In this document: positions 8,091 to 19,872 of the stretch, piece by piece
Numbering within the stretch: the stretch's first letter is position 1
Layout: each line of letters opens with the position of its first letter
From: an uncultured delta proteobacterium
GTDB lineage: Bacteria > Desulfobacterota > Desulfovibrionia > Desulfovibrionales > Desulfovibrionaceae
Assembly: GCA_900079685.1 (NCBI GenBank)
Contig: LT599019.1
Coordinates: 295,864 to 359,863, forward strand
Length of the DNA: 64,000 bases
Direction of reading: 5' to 3'
Made by a program: the position numbers and the translations under genes
The notes under the pieces: model-generated
What the model was told of the DNA's origin: nothing
Database searches by the model: none
The model's input: the letters and a program-made list of their open reading frames with translations, nothing else

Positions 8091-9020
8091 TCAATATGCC
8101 CTGACCCTGTCCACGCGGCGTTCCATTTCCCCGTGGTACCGCTTGCCCAGGACGTTTTTGTTCTCGCGCACCCATTCCGAAAGAAGGGTTTCGCCCGTCG
8201 GCGCGGCGCCGGGAACGTGCAGGGTGTCCGCCATGAGGCCGGTAATCTCCTCGCGGGTCACGAAAACGTCCCCGACCAGCTTGCCGATCACGAGGCTGGC
8301 CCGGTAGCCGAGTTCCGGCGGGATGCCGACGATGAGCCTTTTGAGCCCCAGTTCGCGGCGCATCATTTTGACGAGGTCCCGGTACTCGTAATCCTCCGGA
8401 CCCACCGCGTCCACGGTGACGTTTTCTTTTGCCGCGCCCTGCGCGACCATGAGTTTTGCCAGATCGTCCACGTGAATGGGCTGGATGTGATACCGGCCGT
8501 TCCCGAACATGGCGAAGACCGGGAACCGCCGCAGCGTCCAGGCGATGTTGTTGATGAGGATATCCTCGGGCCCGAAGAGCACCGCCGGGCGGATAATGGC
8601 GTACGACAGGCCGGAATTCTTGAGGGCCCGCTCCAAAAGCCCCTTGCCCCGGAAATATTCCAGGGGCGAATACTCGCTTGCGTTGGTGATGCTCACGTGC
8701 ACCACACGCGTAACCTTGGCCAGTTTCGCGGCCTCGAACAGGACCTGGGTATTGCCGACGGCCTCCGCGTGGCTGAACATGCCCTCGCGGTTGAACCGCA
8801 CCCAGTAGGTGTTGTACAGAACATCCACCCCGCGCAAGGATTCGGCCATGGCTGCCGCGTCGTCAAACCGGAAGGGGTAGGCCTTGACCCTGCCGCCGAA
8901 AGAGCTCGGCCGTTTGGGCGAGTTGGTCAGGGTAATGACCTCCTCCCCCGCTTCCAACAACCTTTTGGTGATGTACTGTCCTGAAAAGCCGAACGCCCCG
9001 GTAACCGCGTGCAGAGCCAT
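8091..9020 (-). CDS. NAD(P)-binding atypical SDR protein (NmrA/NDUFA9-like)
   Basis: The 309-residue protein opens with the Rossmann motif TGAFGFSGQYI at residues 7-17, which fits TGxxGxxG of atypical or extended short-chain dehydrogenases. HVSITNASEYSPLEYFRGKG, AIIRPAVLFGPEDI and PIHVDDLAKLM follow, as in NmrA-like and NDUFA9-like proteins. The catalytic Tyr is followed by FRGKG, so the YxxxK is preserved in spirit (YFRGK). Substrate unknown; several relatives act as redox sensors or quinone-linked factors rather than dehydrogenases. AGGAGG is placed well before the ATG. It lies between pta and the CoA-transferase, separated from pta by a strong hairpin. Confidence 0.8.
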   Translation of the reverse strand: MALHAVTGAFGFSGQYITKRLLEAGEEVITLTNSPKRPSSFGGRVKAYPFRFDDAAAMAESLRGVDVLYNTYWVRFNREGMFSHAEAVGNTQVLFEAAKLAKVTRVVHVSITNASEYSPLEYFRGKGLLERALKNSGLSYAIIRPAVLFGPEDILINNIAWTLRRFPVFAMFGNGRYHIQPIHVDDLAKLMVAQGAAKENVTVDAVGPEDYEYRDLVKMMRRELGLKRLIVGIPPELGYRASLVIGKLVGDVFVTREEITGLMADTLHVPGAAPTGETLLSEWVRENKNVLGKRYHGEMERRVDRVRAY

Positions 9021-9084
9021 AAAGCCTCCTTTGAGCGTACGCTCCCGGTAATACTACCCGACTGCGGCGCATACCGCAAATGCG

Positions 9085-9120
9085 CGGAGCGCGCCCCTTT
9101 TTTCAAAGGGGCGCGCTCCG
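9085..9120 (-). terminator. Strong hairpin after pta
   Basis: A stem of about 16 bp (GGAGCGCGCCCCTTT pairing with AAAGGGGCGCGCTCC, flanked by another C-G pair) lies 37 bases past the pta stop. The T-rich part is inside the stem and loop rather than after it, so it may slow or process the transcript rather than end it cleanly. Confidence 0.6.
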
Positions 9121-9156
9121 GTTGGCTTCATGCGCAGCAAGCGCGCGGGAACGTTA

Positions 9157-10878
9157 TTAAATCAGGCCCTTTTCCGCCTGCGCCTGCACGGCGGTGATGG
9201 CGATGGTGTTGATGACGTCCGGCACGAGGCACCCGCGCGAAAGGTCGTTCACGGGCTTGTTCAGACCCTGCAGGATCGGACCCACGGCGACGGCGTTGGC
9301 GGCGCGCTGCACGGCTTTATAGGTGTTGTTGCCGGTGTTGAGGTCCGGGAAGATGAAGACCGTGGCCTTGCCCGCGACCTTGCTGTTGGGGAGCTTGGTT
9401 TTGGCGACCACCGGGTCGATGGCCGCGTCGTACTGGAGCGGCCCGTCAATGGGCAGGTCCGGGGCCATGGCCTGGGCCAGCTTGGTGGCTTCCGCCACGG
9501 CATCGACGTCCGGGCCCTTGCCCGAGGTGCCCGTGGAGTAGCTCAGCATGGCCACGCGCGGCTCCACGCCGAAAATCCTGGCCGTCTGCGCCGAGGAGAC
9601 GGCAATGGCTGCCAACTGCTCGGGCGTGGGGTTGGGGTTGACGGCGCAGTCGCCCATCGCCAGCACGCGGTCCTTCATGCACATGAGGAAGATGGAGGAT
9701 ACGGTGGTGATGCCGGGCTTCATCTTCACGAACTGGAACGCCGGGGTAATGGTGTGGGCCGTGGTGTTGCGCGCGCCGGAGACCATCCCGTCCGCGTCGT
9801 CCTTCCAGACCATCATGGTGCCGAAATAGGACGCGTCGAGCATGGTTTCCTTGGCCTGCTCCATGGTGATGCCCTTGGATTTGCGGGCCTCGAAGTAGGC
9901 GGCGGCGTATTCGTCGAACTTGGCGTAGGTGCGGGGGTTGATGATGGTGCCGTCAAAAGTGAGGTTCAGCTCGCCCAGGCGTTTTTTCACCGCGCCCTCG
10001 TCGCCGAGGATGATGATGTCCGCGACTTTCCGCGCCGCGACGTCGGCGGCGGCGAGCAGGATGCGGTCATCCTCGCCCTCGGGCAGCACGATGCGCATTT
10101 TGTGTTTCTTGGCGCGTTCCATCAGCGCGAATTCGAACATTTTCGGGGTGACCACGGTCATCGTGTGCTCTTGCACGGCCTTGACAAAGGCGGCCACATC
10201 CATGTTCGCGTTCAGGTAGGCGATGGAGGCATCCGCGTTGGAGGAGGCGTCCGCGTTTTCCGGCAGCACGAAGACGTTGGGGGTGCGCTGTTCTTCCGGC
10301 GCGTTGCGGAGCTCTTCCTTGAATTTTTTGGCCGCGTCGGCGGAAAGCCGGGACCAGGACAGCGCGCAGCCGATAACTTCCACGGCGGCCGCGCGCAGGT
10401 CGCGGATGGTGCCCCTGGCGGATGCGGAAAGGTCCTCGCCGTTCCGCACCGAGCCCTTGACGACAACCAGCGCGGGCGCGCCGAGGTCCGCCGCGATCTG
10501 GGTGTTCACCTCAAATTCCAGCATCATGTCGCGGTTAAAGAAGTCGGAGCCGATGCAAACCACGAAATCGTGCGTTTCCTCCAGCCTTTTGCATTTGCCG
10601 AGAATGGTGTCGTAAACGTGGGATTCCTTGCCGTCGTTGATGAGCTCGCGCACTTCCGCGAGGGTGTAGGCATAGGCATCCTCATAGGTGAAGGACGGTT
10701 TGTAGCGGCCGATCAGGCGGGTGAGGATTTCGTCCGAGCCGTGGGGCGTGTAGGAAATAATGGGGCGATAAAAGGCGACTTTGTGGCCCTGGCGCTGCAA
10801 ATAATCAATGATGCCGAACGCGGCGATGGTTTTGCCGCACTGCGGTCCGGTACCCAAGAGAAAAAGTTTGTTTGCCAT
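9157..10878 (-). CDS. pta: Phosphate acetyltransferase, short form without DRTGG domain
   Basis: Pta converts acetyl-CoA and phosphate to acetyl phosphate. The C-terminal catalytic PTA_PTB domain spans about residues 240-573, with VVTPKMFEFALMERAKKHK at its start and GDCAVNPNPTPEQLAAIA, MLSYSTGTSGKGPDVD, GPLQYDAAID and FPDLNTGNNTYKAVQR later. The N-terminal 235 residues form the AAA_26/dethiobiotin-synthetase-like domain with an intact P-loop GTGPQCGKT. Long-form Pta proteins are about 700 residues and carry a DRTGG domain between these two; it is absent here. No acetate kinase gene follows. AAGGG lies eight bases before the ATG. Confidence 0.93.
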   Translation of the reverse strand: MANKLFLLGTGPQCGKTIAAFGIIDYLQRQGHKVAFYRPIISYTPHGSDEILTRLIGRYKPSFTYEDAYAYTLAEVRELINDGKESHVYDTILGKCKRLEETHDFVVCIGSDFFNRDMMLEFEVNTQIAADLGAPALVVVKGSVRNGEDLSASARGTIRDLRAAAVEVIGCALSWSRLSADAAKKFKEELRNAPEEQRTPNVFVLPENADASSNADASIAYLNANMDVAAFVKAVQEHTMTVVTPKMFEFALMERAKKHKMRIVLPEGEDDRILLAAADVAARKVADIIILGDEGAVKKRLGELNLTFDGTIINPRTYAKFDEYAAAYFEARKSKGITMEQAKETMLDASYFGTMMVWKDDADGMVSGARNTTAHTITPAFQFVKMKPGITTVSSIFLMCMKDRVLAMGDCAVNPNPTPEQLAAIAVSSAQTARIFGVEPRVAMLSYSTGTSGKGPDVDAVAEATKLAQAMAPDLPIDGPLQYDAAIDPVVAKTKLPNSKVAGKATVFIFPDLNTGNNTYKAVQRAANAVAVGPILQGLNKPVNDLSRGCLVPDVINTIAITAVQAQAEKGLI

Positions 10879-11009
10879 ACTGTTGCCCTTTATGGATAAA
10901 GTTGAGGAAAGTCATCACCGACAAAGCCGTTCCGGCTAACCGGGAAAAAAAGTATTTTTCCCAATCTGGCCGACAATGTCCAGAACGGATTGCTGTTTCA
11001 GCATATTTT

Positions 11010-11052
11010 CAACAAAACGCCCGGCAAATGTGGCCTGCCGGGCGTTTTGCGC
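11010..11052 (-). terminator. Rho-independent terminator after the PFOR gene
   Basis: A 13-bp stem AAAACGCCCGGCA/TGCCGGGCGTTTT with a 9-base loop. On the minus strand the stem ends in GCGTTTTGTT, a good terminator tail. It is about 80 bases downstream of the PFOR stop. Confidence 0.82.
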
Positions 11053-11100
11053 AGTGCGCCGCCGGCGCGGACGCCTCTTGCGAGGCGCCGCGCTCCGGCG

Positions 11101-11127
11101 GTCGCCCGTACCGTTGGTACGGGCGAC
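11101..11127 (-). terminator. Second hairpin directly after PFOR stop
   Basis: A perfect 12-bp stem GTCGCCCGTACC/GGTACGGGCGAC with a three-base loop starts four bases after the PFOR stop codon. There is no U-tract, so it more likely protects the 3' end of the message or pauses polymerase ahead of the terminator that follows. Confidence 0.5.
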
Positions 11128-11130
11128 GTC

Positions 11131-14874
<3,744 letters not shown>

Positions 14875-14911
14875 TTATTTTTGAGTAAAAATCCGGGGGG
14901 ATCAGGACTTG

Positions 14912-14995
14912 CGCCCCGTGCGGTAAAGGTTTCCCGTCCACGGCGTCCCACAGTATTATCATGTGGGCAGGGACCGGACGCCGTAACGCGGGGCG
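14912..14995. other. Nested inverted repeats, possible structured RNA
   Basis: Three sets of complementary segments nest inside each other: CGCCCCG (14912) with CGGGGCG (14989), ACGGCGTCC (14940) with GGACGCCGT (14976), and CCCACA (14947) with TGTGGG (14962). The result is an approximately 84-base cloverless long hairpin with an apical loop GTATTATCA. It resembles no riboswitch family I can name. Both strands could form it. Confidence 0.4.
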
Positions 14996-15137
14996 CGCAG
15001 TTACGTATTTCCAATTGATCCGGATTATGGTATATACCTTAAATACATGAAGGGTCTTTCTTTTCGCACGCCACGGCATGCAAAAGTGCTTCCGTGCACC
15101 CTACTCCCGATTTGCGCTGCTGCCTTGCGGAGGTTTT

Positions 15138-16181
15138 ATGGAACCGGCCACATTGGCCCCGGCAGAAATGCCGCTGCACCCGACCGAGAACGATACCGCG
15201 TTTTTTGATCACCGGTTTCGCTTCACGGAAAGAAACAATCCCGTCGTGGAGGCATTGTATTCTCTTGCCGCGGAGTGGCTCCTCCGGGACGGGTACGCCC
15301 GGCCCCAGATCCTTCCCGACGGCCCGCCCGCCACTGTCGCCAAACTGGACCCGCTGGACGTGGTGCAACTCGAAGTCAGGCTGCCGCCCCTGCCCGCCGT
15401 CATGCTGGAATTGCAGGACGTCCTGCAGCGGCGCAACTTTTCCGCCGACGACGTCTCCAAAGTCATCGCCAAGGACCCCGGCCTCACGGCCTGGCTCTTG
15501 AAGCTCGTCAACAGCCCCTACTACGGGTTTGCCGCCAAGGTTTCCACCATTTCCAGGGCGGTCGCCCTTGTCGGCACGCGGCAGATCCAGACCCTCGCAA
15601 CCGGCGGCGCCCTCAATTCCCTGGCCGTGCTGCTGCCCAAGGGACTTATCAACATGGAGCTTTTCTGGCGGCACAGCGTTGCCGTCGGCATAGCCGCCCA
15701 GGAATTGTGGCGTCTTTCCGGCCGGTCCGAGGGCGAGCAGCTCTTCGTCTCCGGCATCCTCCACGACTGCGGCCAGCTGGCCATGGCATACGCGGCGCCC
15801 ACGATCATGACGGCCATCAACAAAAACTACAACAAGAACCCGGAACCGGCCTACATGGCGGAACAGGCCCTTATCGACTTTGACCACGCCCGGCTCGGCG
15901 GCATGCTCCTGCACCGCTGGAACATGCCCTTGCCGCTGGTCATCGCCGTGCTCAGGCACCACCAGGTGGAAGAGCCTTCCCGGTACCCGGAAGCCGCGGC
16001 CGTCCATATCGCCGACGCCATGGTGACGGCCCTCGGCATCACGACGCGCCCGGTGCCGCCGATACCGCCCATCTCCATGGAAGCCTGGAACGTTCTGGGG
16101 CTTGCGCCTTCCTCGCTGCAGGAAGCCGCCGCGACCCTGCGCACCAAGCTTGACAGCATCTGCACGGCTCTCAGGGCATAA
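15138..16181 (+). CDS. HDOD domain signalling protein
   Basis: The 347-residue cytoplasmic protein has an N-terminal segment of about 70 residues with no known domain, then an HDOD domain of about 200 residues: VRLPPLPAVMLELQDVLQ, VIAKDPGLTAWLLKLVNSPYYG, ISRAVALVGTRQIQTLA, and GILHDCGQLAM with the His-Asp pair. HDOD proteins are signal-output modules related to HD phosphohydrolases, usually without catalytic activity, tied to motility, c-di-GMP or stress responses. The chosen ATG has GGAGG five bases upstream; an earlier in-frame ATG lacks one. A secreted protein gene follows 18 bases later, probably in the same transcript. Confidence 0.86.
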   Translation: MEPATLAPAEMPLHPTENDTAFFDHRFRFTERNNPVVEALYSLAAEWLLRDGYARPQILPDGPPATVAKLDPLDVVQLEVRLPPLPAVMLELQDVLQRRNFSADDVSKVIAKDPGLTAWLLKLVNSPYYGFAAKVSTISRAVALVGTRQIQTLATGGALNSLAVLLPKGLINMELFWRHSVAVGIAAQELWRLSGRSEGEQLFVSGILHDCGQLAMAYAAPTIMTAINKNYNKNPEPAYMAEQALIDFDHARLGGMLLHRWNMPLPLVIAVLRHHQVEEPSRYPEAAAVHIADAMVTALGITTRPVPPIPPISMEAWNVLGLAPSSLQEAAATLRTKLDSICTALRA

Positions 16182-16199
16182 CCCTTTCCAGGAGACAGT

Positions 16200-17402
16200 A
16201 TGGAACGGTCTGCCACTATCAAAAACACCTCCCCCGGCTTTTTCGCGCGTGCGCCGCGCCGGCCCGGCATACTCTTTTGCGCGGCTCTCTGCGCTGCTTT
16301 TTTTCTCGCCCCGGGTCTGTCCCAGGCGGCCAAGGACGAAACCCAGGCAACGCAATCCGGCGAGCTGCCCAAGCAGGGGCGGGTGGTCCTGCGTTCGGGC
16401 ATGGCCTGGCTGGACGAGACCGCGCCCGTGTTCCAAAAACTTTCCGCCGCCTTTGCCAAAGAGCTCACGGGACGAGGGCTGACCGTCGTCACGGTCCGGC
16501 CGAGCGCTCTTGAGCCCATGCCCAAGACGCCCATGCCCAACAAGCAGGCCGCCGGGGATGCGACCAAGCCCAGAACCCCGAACCCGGCCGGCGGCCCGGC
16601 GGAAGGCGAAGCCGCGCAAAAGGCGTCCGAACTGGGGAAAACAGGCCAGCTTCCCAAGCTCAAACTGCGCGGGTATACCACGCCGGACAAAGATGCGGAC
16701 CTCTCCGAATCCGTACGCGCCATCGCCGCGCCGGACGTGACGCGCGCCCTGTACGCGCGCTCGCAGCAAATCGGCAAACCCGTGGTGCAGAATTTTGCCA
16801 TCCCCGGCAGGCTCCCGAAGGAAATTGAGGCGGATGCCTCCATTGCCGACTACGCCATCATCATCCGCTTTGCCGCCGTACAGGCCTGGGCGGAAGCGCC
16901 CGAAGCCCTGCCCTTCGGCCCCGGCGTTCTGGTGGCCGCGTCCACCATCGGCGGCACCGGCAGGCTGGGATTCGGCGCGCCGGCCCAGCCCTCCCCGCCG
17001 GGGCAGAGCACCTACAGCACCCCCGGGGGATACGTTCGCGGTTACGAAGGCTCCGCGCCCAACGATTTCTGGCACAGGGACAGTGATTTCTATCAGCGGG
17101 ACTATATGTTCAAGCACGGCCCCCAGCCGAACTACGCCACCCCGCCGGCCGATCTTTCCACCACCAGCCCGGGCGCGCAACAGCGCGGGTTCGGCGTCGG
17201 CAACCTGCCGGGCAGGTCGCACGTTTCGAACATCGGCTGGCATTTTCTCCTGATGGACGGGTTTGATCTCGCTCCTGTCCGGGAAGGGAAAAAGCCGGTC
17301 CAGTTCTGGCAGGCCTCCGTCCGCACCCCCGGCGACCCCGACGGGCTTGACGCCTCGCTCCCCAAAATGGTCCGCGCCATCTTTACCGCCAAGCGGCAGT
17401 AA
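16200..17402 (+). CDS. Secreted hypothetical protein
   Basis: No family recognised. The 400-residue product has an N-terminal signal sequence (hydrophobic run FCAALCAAFFLAPGLSQAA, cleavage near AQAA-K). A Pro/Lys-rich stretch covers about residues 95-145. The second half contains IADYAIIIRFAAVQAW, GVLVAASTIGGTGRLGFG and then HFLLMDGFDLAPV and QFWQASVRTPGDPDGLDASL, which have the look of a folded periplasmic or outer-membrane-associated domain similar in style to DUF4136-type proteins. AGGAG precedes the ATG by five bases. It follows the HDOD gene closely and is followed by a terminator. Confidence 0.65.
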   Translation: MERSATIKNTSPGFFARAPRRPGILFCAALCAAFFLAPGLSQAAKDETQATQSGELPKQGRVVLRSGMAWLDETAPVFQKLSAAFAKELTGRGLTVVTVRPSALEPMPKTPMPNKQAAGDATKPRTPNPAGGPAEGEAAQKASELGKTGQLPKLKLRGYTTPDKDADLSESVRAIAAPDVTRALYARSQQIGKPVVQNFAIPGRLPKEIEADASIADYAIIIRFAAVQAWAEAPEALPFGPGVLVAASTIGGTGRLGFGAPAQPSPPGQSTYSTPGGYVRGYEGSAPNDFWHRDSDFYQRDYMFKHGPQPNYATPPADLSTTSPGAQQRGFGVGNLPGRSHVSNIGWHFLLMDGFDLAPVREGKKPVQFWQASVRTPGDPDGLDASLPKMVRAIFTAKRQ

Positions 17403-17428
17403 CGCGGCGCGCCTCTCACCCCAGCGTG

Positions 17429-17458
17429 AAACGGGCTGCCTGGGCGGCCCGTTTTTAT
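17429..17458 (+). terminator. Rho-independent terminator
   Basis: Stem AAACGGGC/GCCCGTTT with a 10-base loop, followed by TTTTATAT, 27 bases after the upstream stop codon. Confidence 0.82.
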
Positions 17459-17660
17459 ATCGTCTCTGATACCCGGAATAGCGCGGCCATGCGGATTGGG
17501 ATTACGCGCGCTCCCCGGAAGGCGGATAACTTACTCTTGCAAAAACAATCCGGGAAGAATAGGTTGGGCACCATACCGATACGCTTTGAACGGCGCGCGG
17601 CCAAAAGCGTTTTTCCCTTTGCCGGCGAGCCGAAAGGCCGCCCGAACACACGGGCCCTCC

Positions 17661-18425
17661 ATGGAACTGGATCTCTGGCTTCTTATCCCGCTGCTCGCCG
17701 CTTTTTTTCTTGCCGGTTTTGTGGACAGCGTGGCCGGCGGCGGCGGGCTGATATCCATCCCCGCCCTTCTCCTGGCGGGTATTCCGCCCGAAATGACCAT
17801 GGGCACCAACAAACCGTGCAGCACCATAGGTTCCTGCATCTCTCTCGCCCTCTATTCGCGCGGCGGCATGGTGCACTGGAAAAGCGCCCTGGTCAGCCTG
17901 CCGGTGGCGGTGCTGGCCGGGGCTCTGGGGACCAAGATGCTGCTGTATTTCGACAGCGCGACCATCGGCAAACTGGTTATCTTTATGCTGCCGCTGGGCA
18001 TTCTTTTCACCATGATCCCCAAACGGGACCGGGGGGAAGACAAGGAGCTCTCCGCGTTCGCCCGCTATGTCATGCTGCCCCTCATCTGCATCCCCGTGGG
18101 GTTTTATGACGGCTTTCTGGGCATAGGCTCGGGCAGTCTGTATATTCTCGTGCTGCATGCCGTGGTGGGCATGGGGCTGGTCAAATCCTCGGGCACGGCC
18201 AAAGTTTTCAATCTGGCAGGCAGCATCAGCGCCTCCCTGGTGTACGTCTGGCACGGCGTGACGATCTTCTGGCTGATTCCGCCCCTGACCGCGGCCAATA
18301 TCGCCGGCAACTGGCTGGGCAGCAGGATGGCCATGCGGATCGGCGCGCCCCTTGTGCGGCGCCTTTTATTCCTTATGCTCTGCTTTCTGCTCGCGTCGCT
18401 GATCTGGAAATTCTGGCTGACCTGA
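17661..18425 (+). CDS. TauE/SafE family sulfite/sulfonate-type permease
   Basis: The 254-residue membrane protein has about eight predicted helices and the two repeated TauE/SafE signatures: AGFVDSVAGGGGLISIPALLLAGIPP near the N-terminus and GFYDGFLGIGSGSLYIL in the middle. Family members export or import small sulfur-containing or carboxylate anions such as sulfite, sulfoacetate or taurine. The substrate here is not evident. The ATG of MELDLWLL is chosen because the 55 preceding codons are polar and unrelated to the family; it has no good ribosome site, so the start is less certain. A structured leader for the next operon begins 24 bases after the stop. Confidence 0.88.
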   Translation: MELDLWLLIPLLAAFFLAGFVDSVAGGGGLISIPALLLAGIPPEMTMGTNKPCSTIGSCISLALYSRGGMVHWKSALVSLPVAVLAGALGTKMLLYFDSATIGKLVIFMLPLGILFTMIPKRDRGEDKELSAFARYVMLPLICIPVGFYDGFLGIGSGSLYILVLHAVVGMGLVKSSGTAKVFNLAGSISASLVYVWHGVTIFWLIPPLTAANIAGNWLGSRMAMRIGAPLVRRLLFLMLCFLLASLIWKFWLT

Positions 18426-18448
18426 ATTTACCCGGAAGGTACATCCCC

Positions 18449-18595
18449 CCGCTACGGTAGCGGCTCAGTTTGCCCTCAGACAAGGAAGGCGAACTCCGGG
18501 CGGAGCGAAGTGTATATAGACATACATGAGCTTCGCACGGAGTGAGCCTGACGCAGTATCAGGACAAAATGAGCCGCTGCCGCGGCTCCTTTTCT
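18449..18595 (+). promoter_or_regulatory. Structured leader with competing hairpins, ending in a terminator
   Basis: Three pairings compete. CCGCTAC (18449) can pair with GTAGCGG (18457). AGCGGCTCA (18459) can instead pair with TGAGCCGCT (18570). GAGCCGC (18571) can pair with GCGGCTC (18582), followed by CTTTTCTT, a rho-independent terminator. The second pairing excludes both others. Inside lie a long hairpin around GGAGCGAAGTGTATAT and a CCTGA/TCAGG stem shared with the element at 6534. This may be only the TauE terminator within a dispersed repeat, or an attenuator for the genes that follow. Confidence 0.45.
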
Positions 18596-18639
18596 TGCCC
18601 TTGGAGGAAAAGAGCGGTATCGTCCGGAGTGGAGGTACC

Positions 18640-18894
18640 ATGCCCTATATCAAACAAGACAAGCGCGACGTCCTGGACCCGCACCTGGCCCGGCTTGCCC
18701 GGGAGGTGACCACCGAAGGCGAACTGAACTACTGCGTCTATAAACTGTCCTGCCTGCTCATCGACAAAATCGGCGAAAGCTACAGCAACTACAGCATGTG
18801 CTCCAGCGCCATGGAACACGCCAAGCTTGAGTGGTACCGCCGCCGCGTCGCCCCTTACGAGGACAAAAAAATTCAAGAGAACGGCGACATATGA
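18640..18894 (+). CDS. DUF6899 family small protein
   Basis: The 84-residue protein starts MPYIKQDKRDVLDP, has TEGELNYCVYKLSCLL in the middle and ends with APYEDKKIQENGDI. These are the three conserved blocks of DUF6899, a small family common in phages and in scattered bacterial chromosomes, function unknown. GGAGG sits four bases before the ATG. Its TGA overlaps the ATG of the LysR gene (ATGA), so the two are coupled. No other phage gene is near, so it is not part of a recognisable prophage. Confidence 0.82.
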   Translation: MPYIKQDKRDVLDPHLARLAREVTTEGELNYCVYKLSCLLIDKIGESYSNYSMCSSAMEHAKLEWYRRRVAPYEDKKIQENGDI

Positions 18895-19847
18895 ACAGAG
18901 ACACGCTGCACCACAACCTGACCCTCCGCCAATTGTCCGTGTTTGTCGCCGTGGCCAAGACCGGCAGCACCACAAGCGCCGCCCAGTATCTTGCCATGTC
19001 CCAGTCCGCGGTCAGCTCCGCCTTGTCGGAGCTGGAAAACGCCCTCTCGGAACAGCTGTTCGACCGCCGGGGAAGAAAATTGTTTCTCAACGATTTCGGG
19101 AGGCTCCTCCTCCCCCGCGTCCGCACGCTTTTCGACCACGTAAACGATATCGTCAGCGCCGGGCGGGACGCCGCGGCCATGCTGCGCGTGTCGGCCAGCA
19201 CCACCATCAGCAACTATCTCCTGCCGCCGTTCCTGGCCCGGTACCATAAGACCCAGGCGGAAACCGGCATCGGCAGCACCGTGACCCTGCTGGTGGGCAA
19301 CACCCATGAGGTGCTTGACGCGGTCCGCAACTTTGACGCCGACGTGGGCCTTATCGAAGGATCGTGCACGGTGGATGAATTTATCGTGGAGCACTGGATC
19401 GACGACGAACTGCTCGTCGTGGCGGGCCCGGACCACCCCTTGGCCCGCCCCGGAGCCGCAACGCGCGAAGCCCTGCGCCAAGCCGACTGGCTGGTGCGCG
19501 AAAGCGATTCCGGCACCCGGGAAGTGTTGGACGCGCAAGTGGCGCCGGTGCTCGGCCCCCTGCACATCGCGCTGGAGCTCGCCAACTCGGAAGCCATCCG
19601 CCGCACGGTCATGGCCGGGTACGGCATCTGCTGCCTTTCCTCCCACGTGGTCGGCCCGGATGTGGCAAGCGGCGCGCTGGTCAATATCGGCGGGGTTCTC
19701 CCCAGGCTGCTGCGGCCCTTCAGCATCGTCCTGCATAAGGACAAACTCCCCACACGCGGGCTTGCCGCTTTTCTCGCTCACTTGCGGGCCGTTCACGACA
19801 ACGCCAACGCCCGAAGACTTGACAATCCGCCGGACGTGGCCATCTAA
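18891..19847 (+). CDS. LysR-family transcriptional regulator
   Basis: The 318-residue regulator has an N-terminal winged helix-turn-helix (about residues 9-68: LRQLSVFVAVAKTGSTTSAA, then MSQSAVSSALSELENAL) and a LysR substrate-binding domain from about 95 on (TTISNYLLPPFLARY, DADVGLIEG, GYGICCLSSHVV). It should bind DNA as a tetramer and respond to a small co-inducer, unidentified here. It is translated coupled to the DUF6899 gene. LysR regulators often act on a divergent neighbour; here none is divergent, so its target is likely elsewhere or its own operon. hrcA follows 25 bases later. Confidence 0.92.
   Translation: MNRDTLHHNLTLRQLSVFVAVAKTGSTTSAAQYLAMSQSAVSSALSELENALSEQLFDRRGRKLFLNDFGRLLLPRVRTLFDHVNDIVSAGRDAAAMLRVSASTTISNYLLPPFLARYHKTQAETGIGSTVTLLVGNTHEVLDAVRNFDADVGLIEGSCTVDEFIVEHWIDDELLVVAGPDHPLARPGAATREALRQADWLVRESDSGTREVLDAQVAPVLGPLHIALELANSEAIRRTVMAGYGICCLSSHVVGPDVASGALVNIGGVLPRLLRPFSIVLHKDKLPTRGLAAFLAHLRAVHDNANARRLDNPPDVAI
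19818..19845 (+). promoter_or_regulatory. Sigma-32-like heat-shock promoter candidate for hrcA-grpE
   Basis: CTTGACA (19818-19824), 13 bases, then GGCCATCT (19838-19845) resembles the RpoH consensus CTTGAAA-N13-CCCCATNT. It lies in the last codons of the LysR gene and would start transcription just ahead of hrcA. A TATAAT at 19853 is also present but has no matching -35. No CIRCE inverted repeat was found here. Confidence 0.35.
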
Positions 19848-19872
19848 GGGTATATAATTTCTTGAGGAAGCC

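Noticed and set aside
9130-10899. A 589-codon plus-strand frame opposite pta
   Set aside because: Antisense shadow; the minus-strand frame has a full Pta catalytic domain.
18426-18639. A possible tRNA-like or mobile-element remnant
   Set aside because: No acceptor/anticodon pattern, no transposase fragment; better explained as a repeat with a terminator.
19801-19872. CIRCE element upstream of hrcA
   Set aside because: The TTAGCACTC-N9-GAGTGCTAA repeat, or a close match, is not present.
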